From NCBI RefSeq assembly GCF_001375515.1, contig NZ_CTDX01000013.1, positions 1 through 64,000 of the forward strand: DNA of 64,000 nucleotides. The letters are read 5' to 3'. A program made the translations under genes and the position numbers. The notes beneath the pieces were generated by a model. That model ran no database searches. It worked only from the letters and a program-made list of their open reading frames with translations, and was not told where the DNA came from. This document shows, piece after piece, positions 15,980-25,348 of the stretch (position 1 is its first letter; each line of letters begins with the position of its first letter). Source of the DNA: Bacillus kwashiorkori (GTDB taxonomy: Bacteria > Bacillota > Bacilli > Bacillales > Caldibacillaceae).

Positions 15980-18373
15980 TTAATTTATTTCTGCGGTTCT
16001 TTGTTGATTTGCACTGTATGACGATTTATGTTCTGTTTCAAATTTCAACATAAAATAGCCCAAAGTTAGCACCATTGATATGCCTAGATAGATGAAGAGA
16101 ATTCCTGCGTTTTGCCACATATAACTGTAGTCTCCGCTAGAAATTACTGCTTTCAAGCCGCGCACACTGTACGTCATTGGCAATATTGGATTGAACCATT
16201 GGATAAATTTTGGTATTACTTCTAAAGGGAATGTACCAGCACTGCTTGTTAATTGTAAAATCAAGATCAAGATTGCTATGAAGCGACCAGGATTTTTTCC
16301 AAAAGTAACGAGAAACTGGATTAACGCAATAAACGTTATGCTTGTAATAATAGTAAATAAAATGAATAACGGAACATTTTTGACTGATATGTTAATGGCG
16401 TATAATACGATTAATGCAGTGAAGATTGCTTGAATAACACCAACAAATGCCATAACTGCAAATTTGCTTGAAAACCAGCTAAGTCCGTTTTTCGGATTTC
16501 CGGCAGATTTTTCCAATGGGAATATGATTGTAAGCAACAATGCTCCAACAAATAAACCGAGCGAAATGAAGTATGGTGCAAATCCCGTTCCGTAATTTGG
16601 CACTTCGTTGACATGGGTAGTCTGCATTTCAACTGGACTTGCCATCATTTCATACGTTTGTTCATTAGGATGAAGTGAATAAGTCTCATCAGCCGCTTCT
16701 TTCAATTTCGTACTCAATTCATTTGTACCATCCTGAAGTTCGTTCATTCCATTAGTTAACTCCTCGGCACCAACCGCTAATTTTTCAGTCCCCATAGTTA
16801 ATTGAGTAGTTGCATTGGCGAATTGGTCCATTCCACCAACTAACGCGCTACTTCCTCCCATTAAACGCTCTGCACCAATTTTTGCCTCATTTAATTTTTC
16901 AGTAAAAACATTCATATTATCGACATATTGTTGCTGTCCGGATATTAATTGATTGGCACCATTCACAAGTTTTGTAGATCCGTCAGCCAATTGTTTAATG
17001 CCATCCTGTAAATCTACTTGTCCTAAGTAAATTTTGGTTACACCTTGATATAATTCGTTAAATGTCGGTTCAACTCCATTTTTAATCATTTCCGTTAAAT
17101 GAGCAGTGGAACTTGTTATCTGTTTATTAACTTCTGATTGATATGTTTCAAAGCCGGCATTAATACTGTTAATAACTTGTTTAAAGCCTGTATTAATATT
17201 CTCGAGATTGCTACTACTGCTTTCCAGTTGTGATTTTAACATAGCTATTTTTTGTTCAGAGGATAGTTTTTCATTCATTAGCAACTTGTACATATCTTGT
17301 TGTGTTTTTGTCAGTTCATTGATGACGGTTGGTGCAAGTTGCTTTTCGATACCGTCCACAATGCTTTGTTGTAAGGTATCTAACCCTTCATTCATTTTAA
17401 CCGCACTTTTTTCTAATCCCGCACCAATTGTTTGTCCCATTTCCATCGGTAATTGAGTTTGAAATTCTGTTAATCCTTTTTGAAGTTGTTCTATCCCGCC
17501 AACAAGTTGCGGTGCGTTTTTGTTCAACTTATCAATCCCATTTCGCGTAGTAGAAATTCCGTCAGTAAGATTTTCTACACCTTTTTGGACAAACTGTGAG
17601 GCATTATTCAACTGATTGCCTGCTTCATTTAGTTGTCCTAAACTAACTGCTAATTGTTTTGCCCCATCGGCAACATCAGTTGTTCCACTTTTTGCTGTTT
17701 GTATCACTTTTTCAAATTCAACAGCTTTAGAAGCTAATATTTCTAAATTTGTTTTCAACTCCGCTGAACCGTCAGTTAATTTTTTTGCCCCATTATTTAT
17801 TTTTTTAGCACCTGTACTTGAACTTTGAAAGCCATCTGCCATTTCTACTGCTGTATTAAACATCGTTTCTGCATAAACTTTGGAAACTCCTGCTTGCACA
17901 GATGCTTGAATTTTATTTACCACTGTTTCCCCAATTTGACTAGCTAAAAAGTTGTAACTGTCATTCGGAATATATTCTAAAGTTAATTTACTCGGCTGTT
18001 CCTTTAACAGAGTAGTCGCATTTTCGGAAAAATCATTTGGAATTTTAATTATCATATAATACGTTAAATCTTCTAACCCACGTTTTGCTTTTTTTTCAGA
18101 AACAAATCGAAAGTCAAATGCCTTATTTTCCTTTAAATCTTCTACTAAATTCTTCCCTATCGTTAATATTTTACCATCCATCATTGCCCCTTCATCACTA
18201 TTTACAACTGCAACTGGTAGTTCATCCATTTTGGCATAAGGGTCTTTAAATGACCATAAAAACATTCCTGAATATATTAGTGGAATAAATAATATGGCGA
18301 TAATTGGAATAAGTATTTTTTTATCTTTCCAAATATGACTAATTTCTTGGCCAAACAATTTCAATCCATTCAT
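15980..18373 (-). CDS. yhgE: YhgE/Pip family membrane protein
   Basis: This 797-residue protein has an N-terminal helix (about 20-38), a long extracytoplasmic region of about 550 residues rich in short heptad-like repeats (many LxDGxxxLxxG units, such as KLTDGSAEL and LADGSTKLVNGANQL), and about five C-terminal helices (590-780) with the ABC-2-type permease-like fold. This is the YhgE/Pip layout, related to the phage infection protein Pip and to the type VII secretion protein EsaA. No T7SS genes are nearby. The TetR gene just upstream on the same strand matches the B. subtilis yhgD-yhgE pair, and both genes share the same operator-like box. Confidence 0.93.
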   Translation of the reverse strand: MNGLKLFGQEISHIWKDKKILIPIIAILFIPLIYSGMFLWSFKDPYAKMDELPVAVVNSDEGAMMDGKILTIGKNLVEDLKENKAFDFRFVSEKKAKRGLEDLTYYMIIKIPNDFSENATTLLKEQPSKLTLEYIPNDSYNFLASQIGETVVNKIQASVQAGVSKVYAETMFNTAVEMADGFQSSSTGAKKINNGAKKLTDGSAELKTNLEILASKAVEFEKVIQTAKSGTTDVADGAKQLAVSLGQLNEAGNQLNNASQFVQKGVENLTDGISTTRNGIDKLNKNAPQLVGGIEQLQKGLTEFQTQLPMEMGQTIGAGLEKSAVKMNEGLDTLQQSIVDGIEKQLAPTVINELTKTQQDMYKLLMNEKLSSEQKIAMLKSQLESSSSNLENINTGFKQVINSINAGFETYQSEVNKQITSSTAHLTEMIKNGVEPTFNELYQGVTKIYLGQVDLQDGIKQLADGSTKLVNGANQLISGQQQYVDNMNVFTEKLNEAKIGAERLMGGSSALVGGMDQFANATTQLTMGTEKLAVGAEELTNGMNELQDGTNELSTKLKEAADETYSLHPNEQTYEMMASPVEMQTTHVNEVPNYGTGFAPYFISLGLFVGALLLTIIFPLEKSAGNPKNGLSWFSSKFAVMAFVGVIQAIFTALIVLYAINISVKNVPLFILFTIITSITFIALIQFLVTFGKNPGRFIAILILILQLTSSAGTFPLEVIPKFIQWFNPILPMTYSVRGLKAVISSGDYSYMWQNAGILFIYLGISMVLTLGYFMLKFETEHKSSYSANQQRTAEIN

Positions 18374-18524
18374 CTTCTGTTCCTCCTATTTCTAACTATT
18401 TTAATTTTTAATAGTCCATGAATATGGACTTTCCTTTTTCTTCGGCCAATGTAACAGTCAAAGTGCGTCCATATAATATAGTAGCAACTATCCCTTTAAT
18501 TTTTGTGTGAAGCTTTGTGGAATA

Positions 18525-18555
18525 TTGACCATTTTAGTCAATTAGTCATTTAGTA
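18525..18555 (-). promoter_or_regulatory. YhgD operator-like box upstream of yhgE
   Basis: TTGACC-N10-ATTAGTCATTTAGTA (plus-strand reading) matches the box at 19211-19241 in sequence and length. On the minus strand it follows a probable -10 (TATTAT, 18561-18566), so it would overlap the start of transcription, about 150 bp upstream of yhgE. TGACTAA-type half-sites are repeated within it. Confidence 0.6.
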
Positions 18556-18626
18556 GTGAAATAATAGGACTATCAAGTTTTTGACAATCCCACTAAAATG
18601 AATAAACAGTAAAGTTGTTGGATTAT

Positions 18627-19193
18627 TTATGACAGCCCTTTAAAAATATACAAATCTAGAAGATTGGCTAATTCCTCTTTCGTAAGAGATGGATTATTTT
18701 TTTCCCATTCAAAAATAAGAGCCACATATATTTTTACAATAATGAATGCAGTAATTTTCGTATCACAATTTACAATATGTCCTTTTGCAATCGCCTCTTC
18801 CAGTATTTTTCTAATAAATCCGACAATCGCATTTTCAAACTCTTTTAGTGCATCGACAACTTCTGGTGTTCCAAATTTTTCCTCTTCAAATAACTTTATT
18901 GCTAACTTGTGTTGTAGACGGTACTCTAACATTTTATAAATGGCACGATGAACATTTTCATGAAACGAAAGCTTTGCATCAAAAGTCTCTTCTGCCGCTA
19001 CTTTCATCTCTTTAATTAAATTGGTCATAATAAAACGGAGCAGTTCTTCTTTATTTTTAAAAAAAGTGTATATTGTTCCTTTACCTACATTGGCAAGTTT
19101 TGCAATTTGATCCATTGTCGTTGCTTTATAGCCAAACATGGAAAATGATTTCTCTGCAGCTTCGACAATTTGCGTCTTTCTATCAACCACCAT
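18627..19193 (-). CDS. yhgD: TetR family regulator (YhgD-like)
   Basis: This 188-residue regulator has an N-terminal TetR DNA-binding domain (about 5-52: FGYKATTMDQIAKLANVGKGTIYTFFKNKEEL) and a variable, mostly helical ligand-binding domain. The ATG was chosen because AGAGGTGG lies seven bases upstream; the frame continues 14 codons further, but that part overlaps the operator box and has no such site. It stands between yhgE and its own promoter. The duplicated box upstream of both genes suggests it represses itself and yhgE. Confidence 0.9.
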   Translation of the reverse strand: MVVDRKTQIVEAAEKSFSMFGYKATTMDQIAKLANVGKGTIYTFFKNKEELLRFIMTNLIKEMKVAAEETFDAKLSFHENVHRAIYKMLEYRLQHKLAIKLFEEEKFGTPEVVDALKEFENAIVGFIRKILEEAIAKGHIVNCDTKITAFIIVKIYVALIFEWEKNNPSLTKEELANLLDLYIFKGLS

Positions 19194-19210
19194 TTTCTCA
19201 CCACCTCTTT

Positions 19211-19284
19211 TTGACCAATTGAACAAATTAGTCATTTAGTATGTTATTTACATTAACACTTAAAAAAATGATTGTCAAGGAGAA
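19211..19284 (-). promoter_or_regulatory. yhgD promoter with operator-like box
   Basis: On the minus strand TTGACA, a 17-bp spacer and TAATGT form a near-consensus SigA promoter. Eight bases after the -10 begins the box TACTAAATGACTAAT-N10-GGTCAA (19241 down to 19211), the same 31-bp pattern as upstream of yhgE. Repressor binding here would block initiation. Confidence 0.65.
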
Positions 19285-19539
19285 ATGGTTTTTTTCTTAA
19301 AAATAAGTCTTTGATGAAAAATGAGTTTAGCGGGAGCAATAGACTCGTCTAAGTATCGATATTTCAACTGTACCACTTTCACTTTTGATTAGTTGGATAT
19401 CCTTTTAACAGTTAAGTTATCTAGTTACGAATGGTCTCGATAATTTTTCTCTGTGATAATTGAGAAGTACTTCACAAGGAATCTTGAAAGTTATACTATA
19501 GATAAGAAAATAAGATTGTTTTTACAGGAGTTGGAGTTT

Positions 19540-21078
19540 ATGCTTAAAAAACAATATTCTTGGAAAGCACCAAGACGACGAATTAGTTTCATAATCAAAG
19601 GAATACTCGTTGGAATCGTTGCTGGACTTGTTGTCAGTCTTTTTCGGCTCCTCATCCAAAAAATGTTAACGGGAATGAAGTTGTTTTACACATTTACACA
19701 AGAACATCCAGTCTTCTTACTGTATGCGATAATTTTTACCATTGTTGGTTCTTTATTTATAGGTTGGCTTATCAATGGAGAAAAAAATATTAAAGGCAGT
19801 GGGATTCCGCAAGTAAAAGGACAAATTCAAGGAGATATGGAGCTTCATTGGTGGTCCGTGTTGTGGAGAAAATTTATAGGTGGGGTTTTATCTATTGGTT
19901 CTGGGGCCTTTCTTGGCAGAGAAGGACCTTCTATTCAACTAGGTGCTACTGTTGGTCAAGCGGTCAATCAAGGTACTGGTGGTGATTCTACAGATGAAAA
20001 AATATTAATTACAAGTGGTGCTGGCGCTGGTTTATCTGCTGCCTTTAATGCCCCTGTTGCCGGACTACTGTTCGGTTTAGAAGAAATTCATCATCATTTT
20101 AGTTCCACTTTATTAGTAACTTGTTTTGTTGCATCGATTACGTCAAATTTTGTTTCCTTAAATATTTTTGGTATGACGCCTGTCTTATATTTGGGGAATA
20201 TACCTAAGTTCCCATTAAATAATTATTTATGGCTAATTATTTTAGGAGTAATTCTTGCTGTTTTTGGTGTACTTTATCAAAAAATACTTTTTCAATTGCC
20301 AAAATGGTATGCGAAAATTCAATTTTTACCAAGCCATTTATATGGAATGATTCCGTTGCTACTTGTTATTCCCCTTGGTTTTTTCTCCCCCGATTTACTC
20401 GGTGGTGGAGCGGAAGTTATTTCGATATTAAATAATAGTCAGCTTCTCTTACAGTGGTTAGTCATTATTTTTCTCATTCGCTTTAGCTTTTCGATGATTT
20501 CTTATGGGAGTGGCTTGCCTGGTGGAATATTTTTACCATTATTAACTCTCGGTGCTTGTATAGGATCTATCTATGGTAATTTTTTAACTACTTACTTAAG
20601 AGTTGACTCTAATTTAGTCAATTGTTTTATCGTCTATGCAATGGCTGGTTACTTCACTGCCATTTGTAAAGCACCATTAACCGGTATTATTTTAGTGTCA
20701 GAAATGGTAGGGAGTTTAGATGTATTAATGCCAATTGCCATCGTTTCACTTGTCGCCTACATTACCGCTGATTTTATGGGAGCCATCCCGGTATATGATG
20801 GATTATTAGACAACCTTTTAGGAAGAACAACACATAAGAAGAGCAGCTATTTAACAACCTTTGTCTATCCTGTGAAAGTGACCAATTCGACATTAGTTGG
20901 TAAGAAAGTGAAAGATATTTCTTGGCCAAACAATTCCTTATTAGTTCTAGTTAGGAAAGGTGAGCAAGAAATCGCGCCTCATGGTGATACGATCATACAA
21001 GCTGGAGACTTTTTATATATTTCAGCAGATGCTGGCTTAGAAAGTACAATTCGGAAAAAACTATCACTTCCTAAATAG
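19540..21078 (+). CDS. ClC family chloride transporter with C-terminal TrkA_C domain
   Basis: This 512-residue protein carries the ClC selectivity motifs GSGIPQ, GREGPSIQLG and GLPGGIFLPLL over about 18 helical segments, including the gating-glutamate position in GREGP. The C-terminus (about 440-510) resembles a TrkA_C (RCK-C) ligand-binding domain rather than CBS domains. Such bacterial proteins are chloride/proton exchangers or fluoride-permeable relatives; the GREGP motif favours the canonical exchanger type. The ATG at 19540 has AGGAG upstream; a GTG 29 codons earlier adds a hydrophilic extension with no binding site. Confidence 0.9.
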   Translation: MLKKQYSWKAPRRRISFIIKGILVGIVAGLVVSLFRLLIQKMLTGMKLFYTFTQEHPVFLLYAIIFTIVGSLFIGWLINGEKNIKGSGIPQVKGQIQGDMELHWWSVLWRKFIGGVLSIGSGAFLGREGPSIQLGATVGQAVNQGTGGDSTDEKILITSGAGAGLSAAFNAPVAGLLFGLEEIHHHFSSTLLVTCFVASITSNFVSLNIFGMTPVLYLGNIPKFPLNNYLWLIILGVILAVFGVLYQKILFQLPKWYAKIQFLPSHLYGMIPLLLVIPLGFFSPDLLGGGAEVISILNNSQLLLQWLVIIFLIRFSFSMISYGSGLPGGIFLPLLTLGACIGSIYGNFLTTYLRVDSNLVNCFIVYAMAGYFTAICKAPLTGIILVSEMVGSLDVLMPIAIVSLVAYITADFMGAIPVYDGLLDNLLGRTTHKKSSYLTTFVYPVKVTNSTLVGKKVKDISWPNNSLLVLVRKGEQEIAPHGDTIIQAGDFLYISADAGLESTIRKKLSLPK

Positions 21079-21247
21079 AATGAATTTTTTAGGGAATTCC
21101 ATATTCAGAGAAGTTTCCACTTAACAACTTGTTCGTCAACTCCATAATTTCATAAAGACTATTTAGCTCTACCTCATCCGAATTATCTTTTTCAACGCTT
21201 CCGTTACCGAGGTGTAAACTATTAAAATGGCTATTGCTTACAAGTAA

Positions 21248-21287
21248 AAAGGGGCTATAACCTGGATATCCAGGCTAAGCACCCTTT
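21248..21287 (-). terminator. Strong terminator, usable from both sides
   Basis: AAAGGGG..TA..CCTGG / CCAGG..TA..CCCTTT forms a long stem around CCTGGATATCCAGG. A T-run follows on the minus strand. It separates the ClC gene from the convergent gene at 21322. Confidence 0.8.
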
Positions 21288-21321
21288 AAAGACTTTTTGA
21301 TTTGGTATAGACGGCCAGCTA

Positions 21322-22470
21322 CTATTGCATTGGGACTAGCGGAATTTTCCAAACTCCGGTTGTTTGATCTTTTAGTAATCGAAAATGCCGTTCTTCCCCA
21401 TTCATTGTAAAATATATTACTACTTCATCATCGTCGAGCTGTTGAATAACAAAATGATCCAATTCTTTCATTTCGAGATAAAGCTGTCGGCCATTTTCAA
21501 TCATCGTTTCTGTCGGTTTCCACTGAGGATCGGAAAAATATGTTTCTTTATCTGGGTAATGTTCTTTGTATAAAAGGCCATATTCTGTTTCCAGATCCCC
21601 TATAGAAATATTATGCATGTAAAGTTGAAATACTTCAAACGGCTGCAGACCAGCTAACAATGTTTCATCCAACGTATTAGCATATTCTTTATACACGGAT
21701 TGTAATCGTCCTGATAATTCAATCGTATCATTGATTACCAATTTATCTAAAATACTAAACTGTATTTCTGAGCCTTTTTCTGAGATTTTATATTGAATTT
21801 TATTAATTCGAATCGAGTAATCCTTAAATGATTCCGTGTTGACATTTCCATCACTACGTTCATTATTCATATCTAGTAGTTGGAAATGCAAACTGTTTGC
21901 CAACGACTTTACTGACCTTTCATCGAATTGAAAAAATATTGGTCGCCCAAAATCTGCTTCCGCAATAGGTAACGTACCTATTGATGCAGGCTTATACCAA
22001 ACCTTTTGATAATCGGTAAATAAATCACCACGGATTGAAGCAAATCCTTCTAATTGTATCACTGTTTGTTGACCAACTTTTTGAGTATTAGTAACAGTAA
22101 AATCGCCAATTTTATCTCCAAATTTTACATTTGCATGATCAAATGTAACAAACTCACCCTCACTTTCTTGAATAACGGTAAAATAATTTTCCTTTTCAGT
22201 TTTCTTATCTATCACATGGGGCAATGTTCCATTGTTGCCTTGGTTAAATATTGCCATATGCCAATAGTTTTCATTTAAATAAGTAAACCCAATTATTGTA
22301 ATTACGAACATGAGTGATACTGTCATTACTCTTGGCAATAGATGTTTTTTCCGCACACTTGTGTCGTTATATTCAATTTTCCTTAACACCTTTTGCTTTT
22401 CGCGACTAGAAAAATGTAAAACGGGTTGTTGTTTATAATCCATTTTTGTTTGTTGCAATCGATTTTCCAA
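21322..22470 (-). CDS. Membrane protein, probable partner of the adjacent ECF sigma factor
   Basis: This 382-residue protein has a cytoplasmic N-terminal segment of about 47 residues, one transmembrane helix (about 48-66) and a large extracytoplasmic domain. That topology, and its position 163 bp downstream of an ECF sigma gene on the same strand, suggest an anti-sigma factor or sigma-linked regulator. No zinc anti-sigma HxxxCxxC motif is present, and I do not recognise the outer domain. The C-terminal 80 residues (YFSDPQWKPTETMIENGRQLYLEMKEL...) look like a compact alpha/beta domain. Confidence 0.65.
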   Translation of the reverse strand: MENRLQQTKMDYKQQPVLHFSSREKQKVLRKIEYNDTSVRKKHLLPRVMTVSLMFVITIIGFTYLNENYWHMAIFNQGNNGTLPHVIDKKTEKENYFTVIQESEGEFVTFDHANVKFGDKIGDFTVTNTQKVGQQTVIQLEGFASIRGDLFTDYQKVWYKPASIGTLPIAEADFGRPIFFQFDERSVKSLANSLHFQLLDMNNERSDGNVNTESFKDYSIRINKIQYKISEKGSEIQFSILDKLVINDTIELSGRLQSVYKEYANTLDETLLAGLQPFEVFQLYMHNISIGDLETEYGLLYKEHYPDKETYFSDPQWKPTETMIENGRQLYLEMKELDHFVIQQLDDDEVVIYFTMNGEERHFRLLKDQTTGVWKIPLVPMQ

Positions 22471-22633
22471 ATTTCTCCCTCCTTTGTTAATGCAAATGAA
22501 TCATATGACAATTCGTTCCATCTTTTACAATTGATAACAGGACAAACTTCAAATATTGTTACTCGATTTCATTTACTTTTTTGAAAGGTTACCTCATAAA
22601 AATTTCTTGCTTATTTTCATCGTGAGCAAATTC

Positions 22634-23239
22634 TTATCCATCTCTTGCTTCAATTTCAGCTAACCATTGCTTTAACTTTTCCCGACCACGTGCTAATCTC
22701 GTTCGTACCGTTCCTGGTTTTATTTGTAACGAGTTGCTAATCTCCAGTAACGTTAAATCGTGGAAATAATATAAAATAATAATTTCCCGATATTTTACTG
22801 GCAGTTGTAAAACTTTCTGAAATACTTGTTGATTTTCTTGATGTCGCAATGTCACTGATTCTGGAGTTTCCATTGATTTATCATGATAGGAAAAGGCGTT
22901 TTTTATTTTTTCTGTTAACTTTTTGTTTCTCCCTTGCCAACTTCGTAAATAATCTTTACATTTGTTAGCAGCAATCGCAAAAAGCCAACTACGTAATTTT
23001 GAATTGCCTTTAAATGTATGAAGCTTTTCATAAACTAAAATTAAAACTTCTTGGGTGACATCTTCCGTATCAGCAATATTTTTTACATACGTAAAAACAA
23101 ATCGCTTTACTTCATCCCCGTATAAATCCATAATCATTTCAATTGCTTCCATTTTTTCCATTTGCAAAATATCTTGTTCAACATTAGCTATTGTTGGATT
23201 AATTACATCAGAGAATGGCAACCCACTACCCCCTTTCAT
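22634..23239 (-). CDS. ECF-type RNA polymerase sigma factor
   Basis: This sigma factor of about 201 residues has region 2 (DLYGDEVKRFVFTYVKNIADTEDVTQEVLILVYEKL, then FKGNSKLRSWLFAIAANKCKDYLRS) and region 4 (LPVKYREIIILYYFHDLTLLEISNSLQIKPGTVRTRLARGREKL). The frame is open for 24 codons further upstream. ATG at 23239 has GGAG six bases upstream; TTG at 23221 with AAAGGGGG is an equally good start. It is followed by a single-pass membrane protein that may control it. Confidence 0.9.
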   Translation of the reverse strand: MKGGSGLPFSDVINPTIANVEQDILQMEKMEAIEMIMDLYGDEVKRFVFTYVKNIADTEDVTQEVLILVYEKLHTFKGNSKLRSWLFAIAANKCKDYLRSWQGRNKKLTEKIKNAFSYHDKSMETPESVTLRHQENQQVFQKVLQLPVKYREIIILYYFHDLTLLEISNSLQIKPGTVRTRLARGREKLKQWLAEIEARDG

Positions 23240-23375
23240 GCTTATCTCCAATTTTCTAACGGAAATGTTCCATCCATTTGGAAGATTCATGAGTAAGACG
23301 ATACGATTCACGGAAATGTTTCAAAAAGAACAACAGAAATTAAAACTATGCTTTTTTTAAAAAGACAAAAAAATA

Positions 23376-23404
23376 GGCTGTCCCAATTAACTTTTGGAAC
23401 AGCC
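23376..23404 (-). terminator. Terminator
   Basis: GGCTGT.TCC / GGA.ACAGCC stem-loop, followed on the minus strand by TATTTTTTTG. It would end transcripts coming through the repeat from the CorC/HlyC gene. Confidence 0.75.
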
Positions 23405-23410
23405 AAAATA

Positions 23411-23590
23411 TGGCTATGTAAAAGATAAGTGTTGATTTCCGTTTTAAGCGGACGCTTTCCGCGGGCACGGCCTCAGCCGCTTCAACGCTACGCCGTCTCG
23501 TTATTTCTTGCTAATGCTGTTCCCGCCGGAGTCGCCGCCTTACACTACAATCAACAACTGCCTAAAAATCATAATCCAATAACATAGCCT
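23411..23590. repeat. MITE-like dispersed repeat, most complete copy
   Basis: About 180 bp with outer inverted termini GGCTATGT/ACATAGCC and inner termini GTTGATT/AATCAAC. The core is GC-rich (GCGGACGCTTTCCGCGGGC, then CCGGAGTCGCCGCC), unlike the surrounding DNA, and strongly self-complementary. Related sequence occurs at 24978-25137 and 1970-2004. Repeats of this look recur in intergenic regions of Bacillus genomes. No ORF is inside. Confidence 0.75.
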
Positions 23591-23624
23591 AAATATTAAT
23601 TTCCTATCGATTCCTTTCCTTCTT

Positions 23625-24953
23625 CTACTCCTCATTACTAGCTTTTTTTTCATTATCTATAACCGTTACGAGGACTTTTTCAATTCGGTTTTCATCGACT
23701 TCCATTACTTCAAACTGTAAATTTTTATAATTAACTACTGGTCGCTCATTGCTTGATGGAATATATCCTAACTGATTAATCAAGAATCCGTTCAATGTGT
23801 CAAAATCATCCGAAGGCAACTGAACATGTAAAAAGTCTTCTAACTTATATAGATGGCTAATTCCATCGACTATATATTGATTTGGCGCTATCTCCTTAAT
23901 TTCTTCTTCCTCTGGTCCAGCAAGTTCACTCGTTATTTCACCAACGATTTCCTCAATGACATCTTCAATGGTCACTAACCCTTCTGTTCCACCATACTCA
24001 TCCACCACTATGGCGATATGTACATTATTTTGTTGCATTTCTGTAAATAATACATCTAATTTTTTTGCTTCAAGTACAAAATATGGCTTTCTAATTAATT
24101 TTCTTAAATCAAACGGTTCTTTCGTATCGCTATCTAGAAATTTTAACAAATCTTTCACATGTAAAATTCCCACAATATTATCAATATCGCCTTTAAATAC
24201 TGGATAACGAGTAAATAAATCAATATTAACAAATCTAACTACATCTGCTAAACTCGCATCAATTGGAATGACAGACATTTCCGTCCGGTGTGTGGATATA
24301 TCTGAAGCAGTTTTATCATTAAACTCAAAAATATTGTTGATCATTAGTTTTTCCGATACTTGAATCGTCCCCCGTTCTCCACCGACATCGACTAAAATTC
24401 GAATTTCTTCCTCTGTCGCTTCTTCACTTTGGGCGTTTGGATCAACTCCAAAAAGACGGACGGTCATATTGGTAGAAAATGTTAAAAATTTAACTACTGG
24501 ATAAAAAATTTTAAACAACAAGGTAAGTGGGGTAGCTGCAATATTGGCGATTTGTTCCGTTCTATGCAAGGCTAATTGTTTCGGCACTAGTTCCCCAAAC
24601 ACTAAAGTAAAATAAGATAGAAGCAATGTTACGGTTATAAGAGAGAGAGTATTTAATACATTAATAGCTAATGGAACACCAATATTATGGAGAAAGTTTG
24701 CTAACGGACCTGCAAAAAAATCTGCGGCAAACGCACTTGCTAAAAACCCCGCTAGCGTAATGCCAATTTGGATCGTACTTAAAAATCTACTTGGTTTCGA
24801 AATTAAATTGTATAGCTGCTTTGCTTTTTTATCACCATTATCTGCCATTTTTTTAATTTTATTATCATTCAATCCAACAAGTGCTATCTCTGATGCAGCA
24901 AAAAATGCATTTAACAATATAAGTATAACTAAAGTAATAATAGCGACTGCCAC
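23625..24953 (-). CDS. CorC/HlyC-type membrane protein with CBS pair
   Basis: This 442-residue protein has an N-terminal DUF21/CNNM transmembrane domain (about 1-190, four helices), a pair of CBS domains (about 205-335, including IVDEYGGTEGLVTIEDVIEEIVGEI) and a C-terminal CorC_HlyC domain (about 350-430). The family is annotated hemolysin-like, but its best-supported role is magnesium export, as for MpfA (YhdP) of B. subtilis. Which paralog this is cannot be decided here. No M-box-type riboswitch was recognised upstream; that region holds a decayed repeat copy. Confidence 0.9.
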   Translation of the reverse strand: MAVAIITLVILILLNAFFAASEIALVGLNDNKIKKMADNGDKKAKQLYNLISKPSRFLSTIQIGITLAGFLASAFAADFFAGPLANFLHNIGVPLAINVLNTLSLITVTLLLSYFTLVFGELVPKQLALHRTEQIANIAATPLTLLFKIFYPVVKFLTFSTNMTVRLFGVDPNAQSEEATEEEIRILVDVGGERGTIQVSEKLMINNIFEFNDKTASDISTHRTEMSVIPIDASLADVVRFVNIDLFTRYPVFKGDIDNIVGILHVKDLLKFLDSDTKEPFDLRKLIRKPYFVLEAKKLDVLFTEMQQNNVHIAIVVDEYGGTEGLVTIEDVIEEIVGEITSELAGPEEEEIKEIAPNQYIVDGISHLYKLEDFLHVQLPSDDFDTLNGFLINQLGYIPSSNERPVVNYKNLQFEVMEVDENRIEKVLVTVIDNEKKASNEE

Positions 24954-24977
24954 AGTACGAACCTCCTATATTTTTCG

Positions 24978-25137
24978 GCTTTGTTAAACATAAATGTTGA
25001 TATCCGTTACTTAATTTTTCATAAGAAAAGCTTCCGACAGAGTCTTATTTCACTTATTCTTCGCTCTATTTTCTCCTAGTTCTTACTCTAGTTCGTACGT
25101 ACCGTAAAAAATCAACACTAACCTTTAACTTAGCCAT
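24978..25137. repeat. Decayed copy of the MITE-like repeat
   Basis: Left end GGCTTTGTTAAACATAAATG and right end (reverse complement) GGCTAAGTTAAAGGTTAGTG form terminal inverted repeats of about 30 bp. Each continues inward as TTGAT. The interior is A/T-rich and diverged from the copy at 23411. It fills most of the 395-bp gap before the sirtuin gene. Confidence 0.65.
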
Positions 25138-25348
25138 TTTTCCAGCCAACTCGTTTTCATTTAACAAATTCATCTCGCTAATGTCACAAAAATCCTATTG
25201 TTATAATCATATTAAAAATTTCTATCAATTTCAAATACATTTGTTAATATTTGCACATTCGCTCTACACATATAAATGCTTTTTCAAATTTCTTTGATAC
25301 AATAATAATAAAGATAAACTAAGGTAATCAAGTATGGAGGGGATTTAA

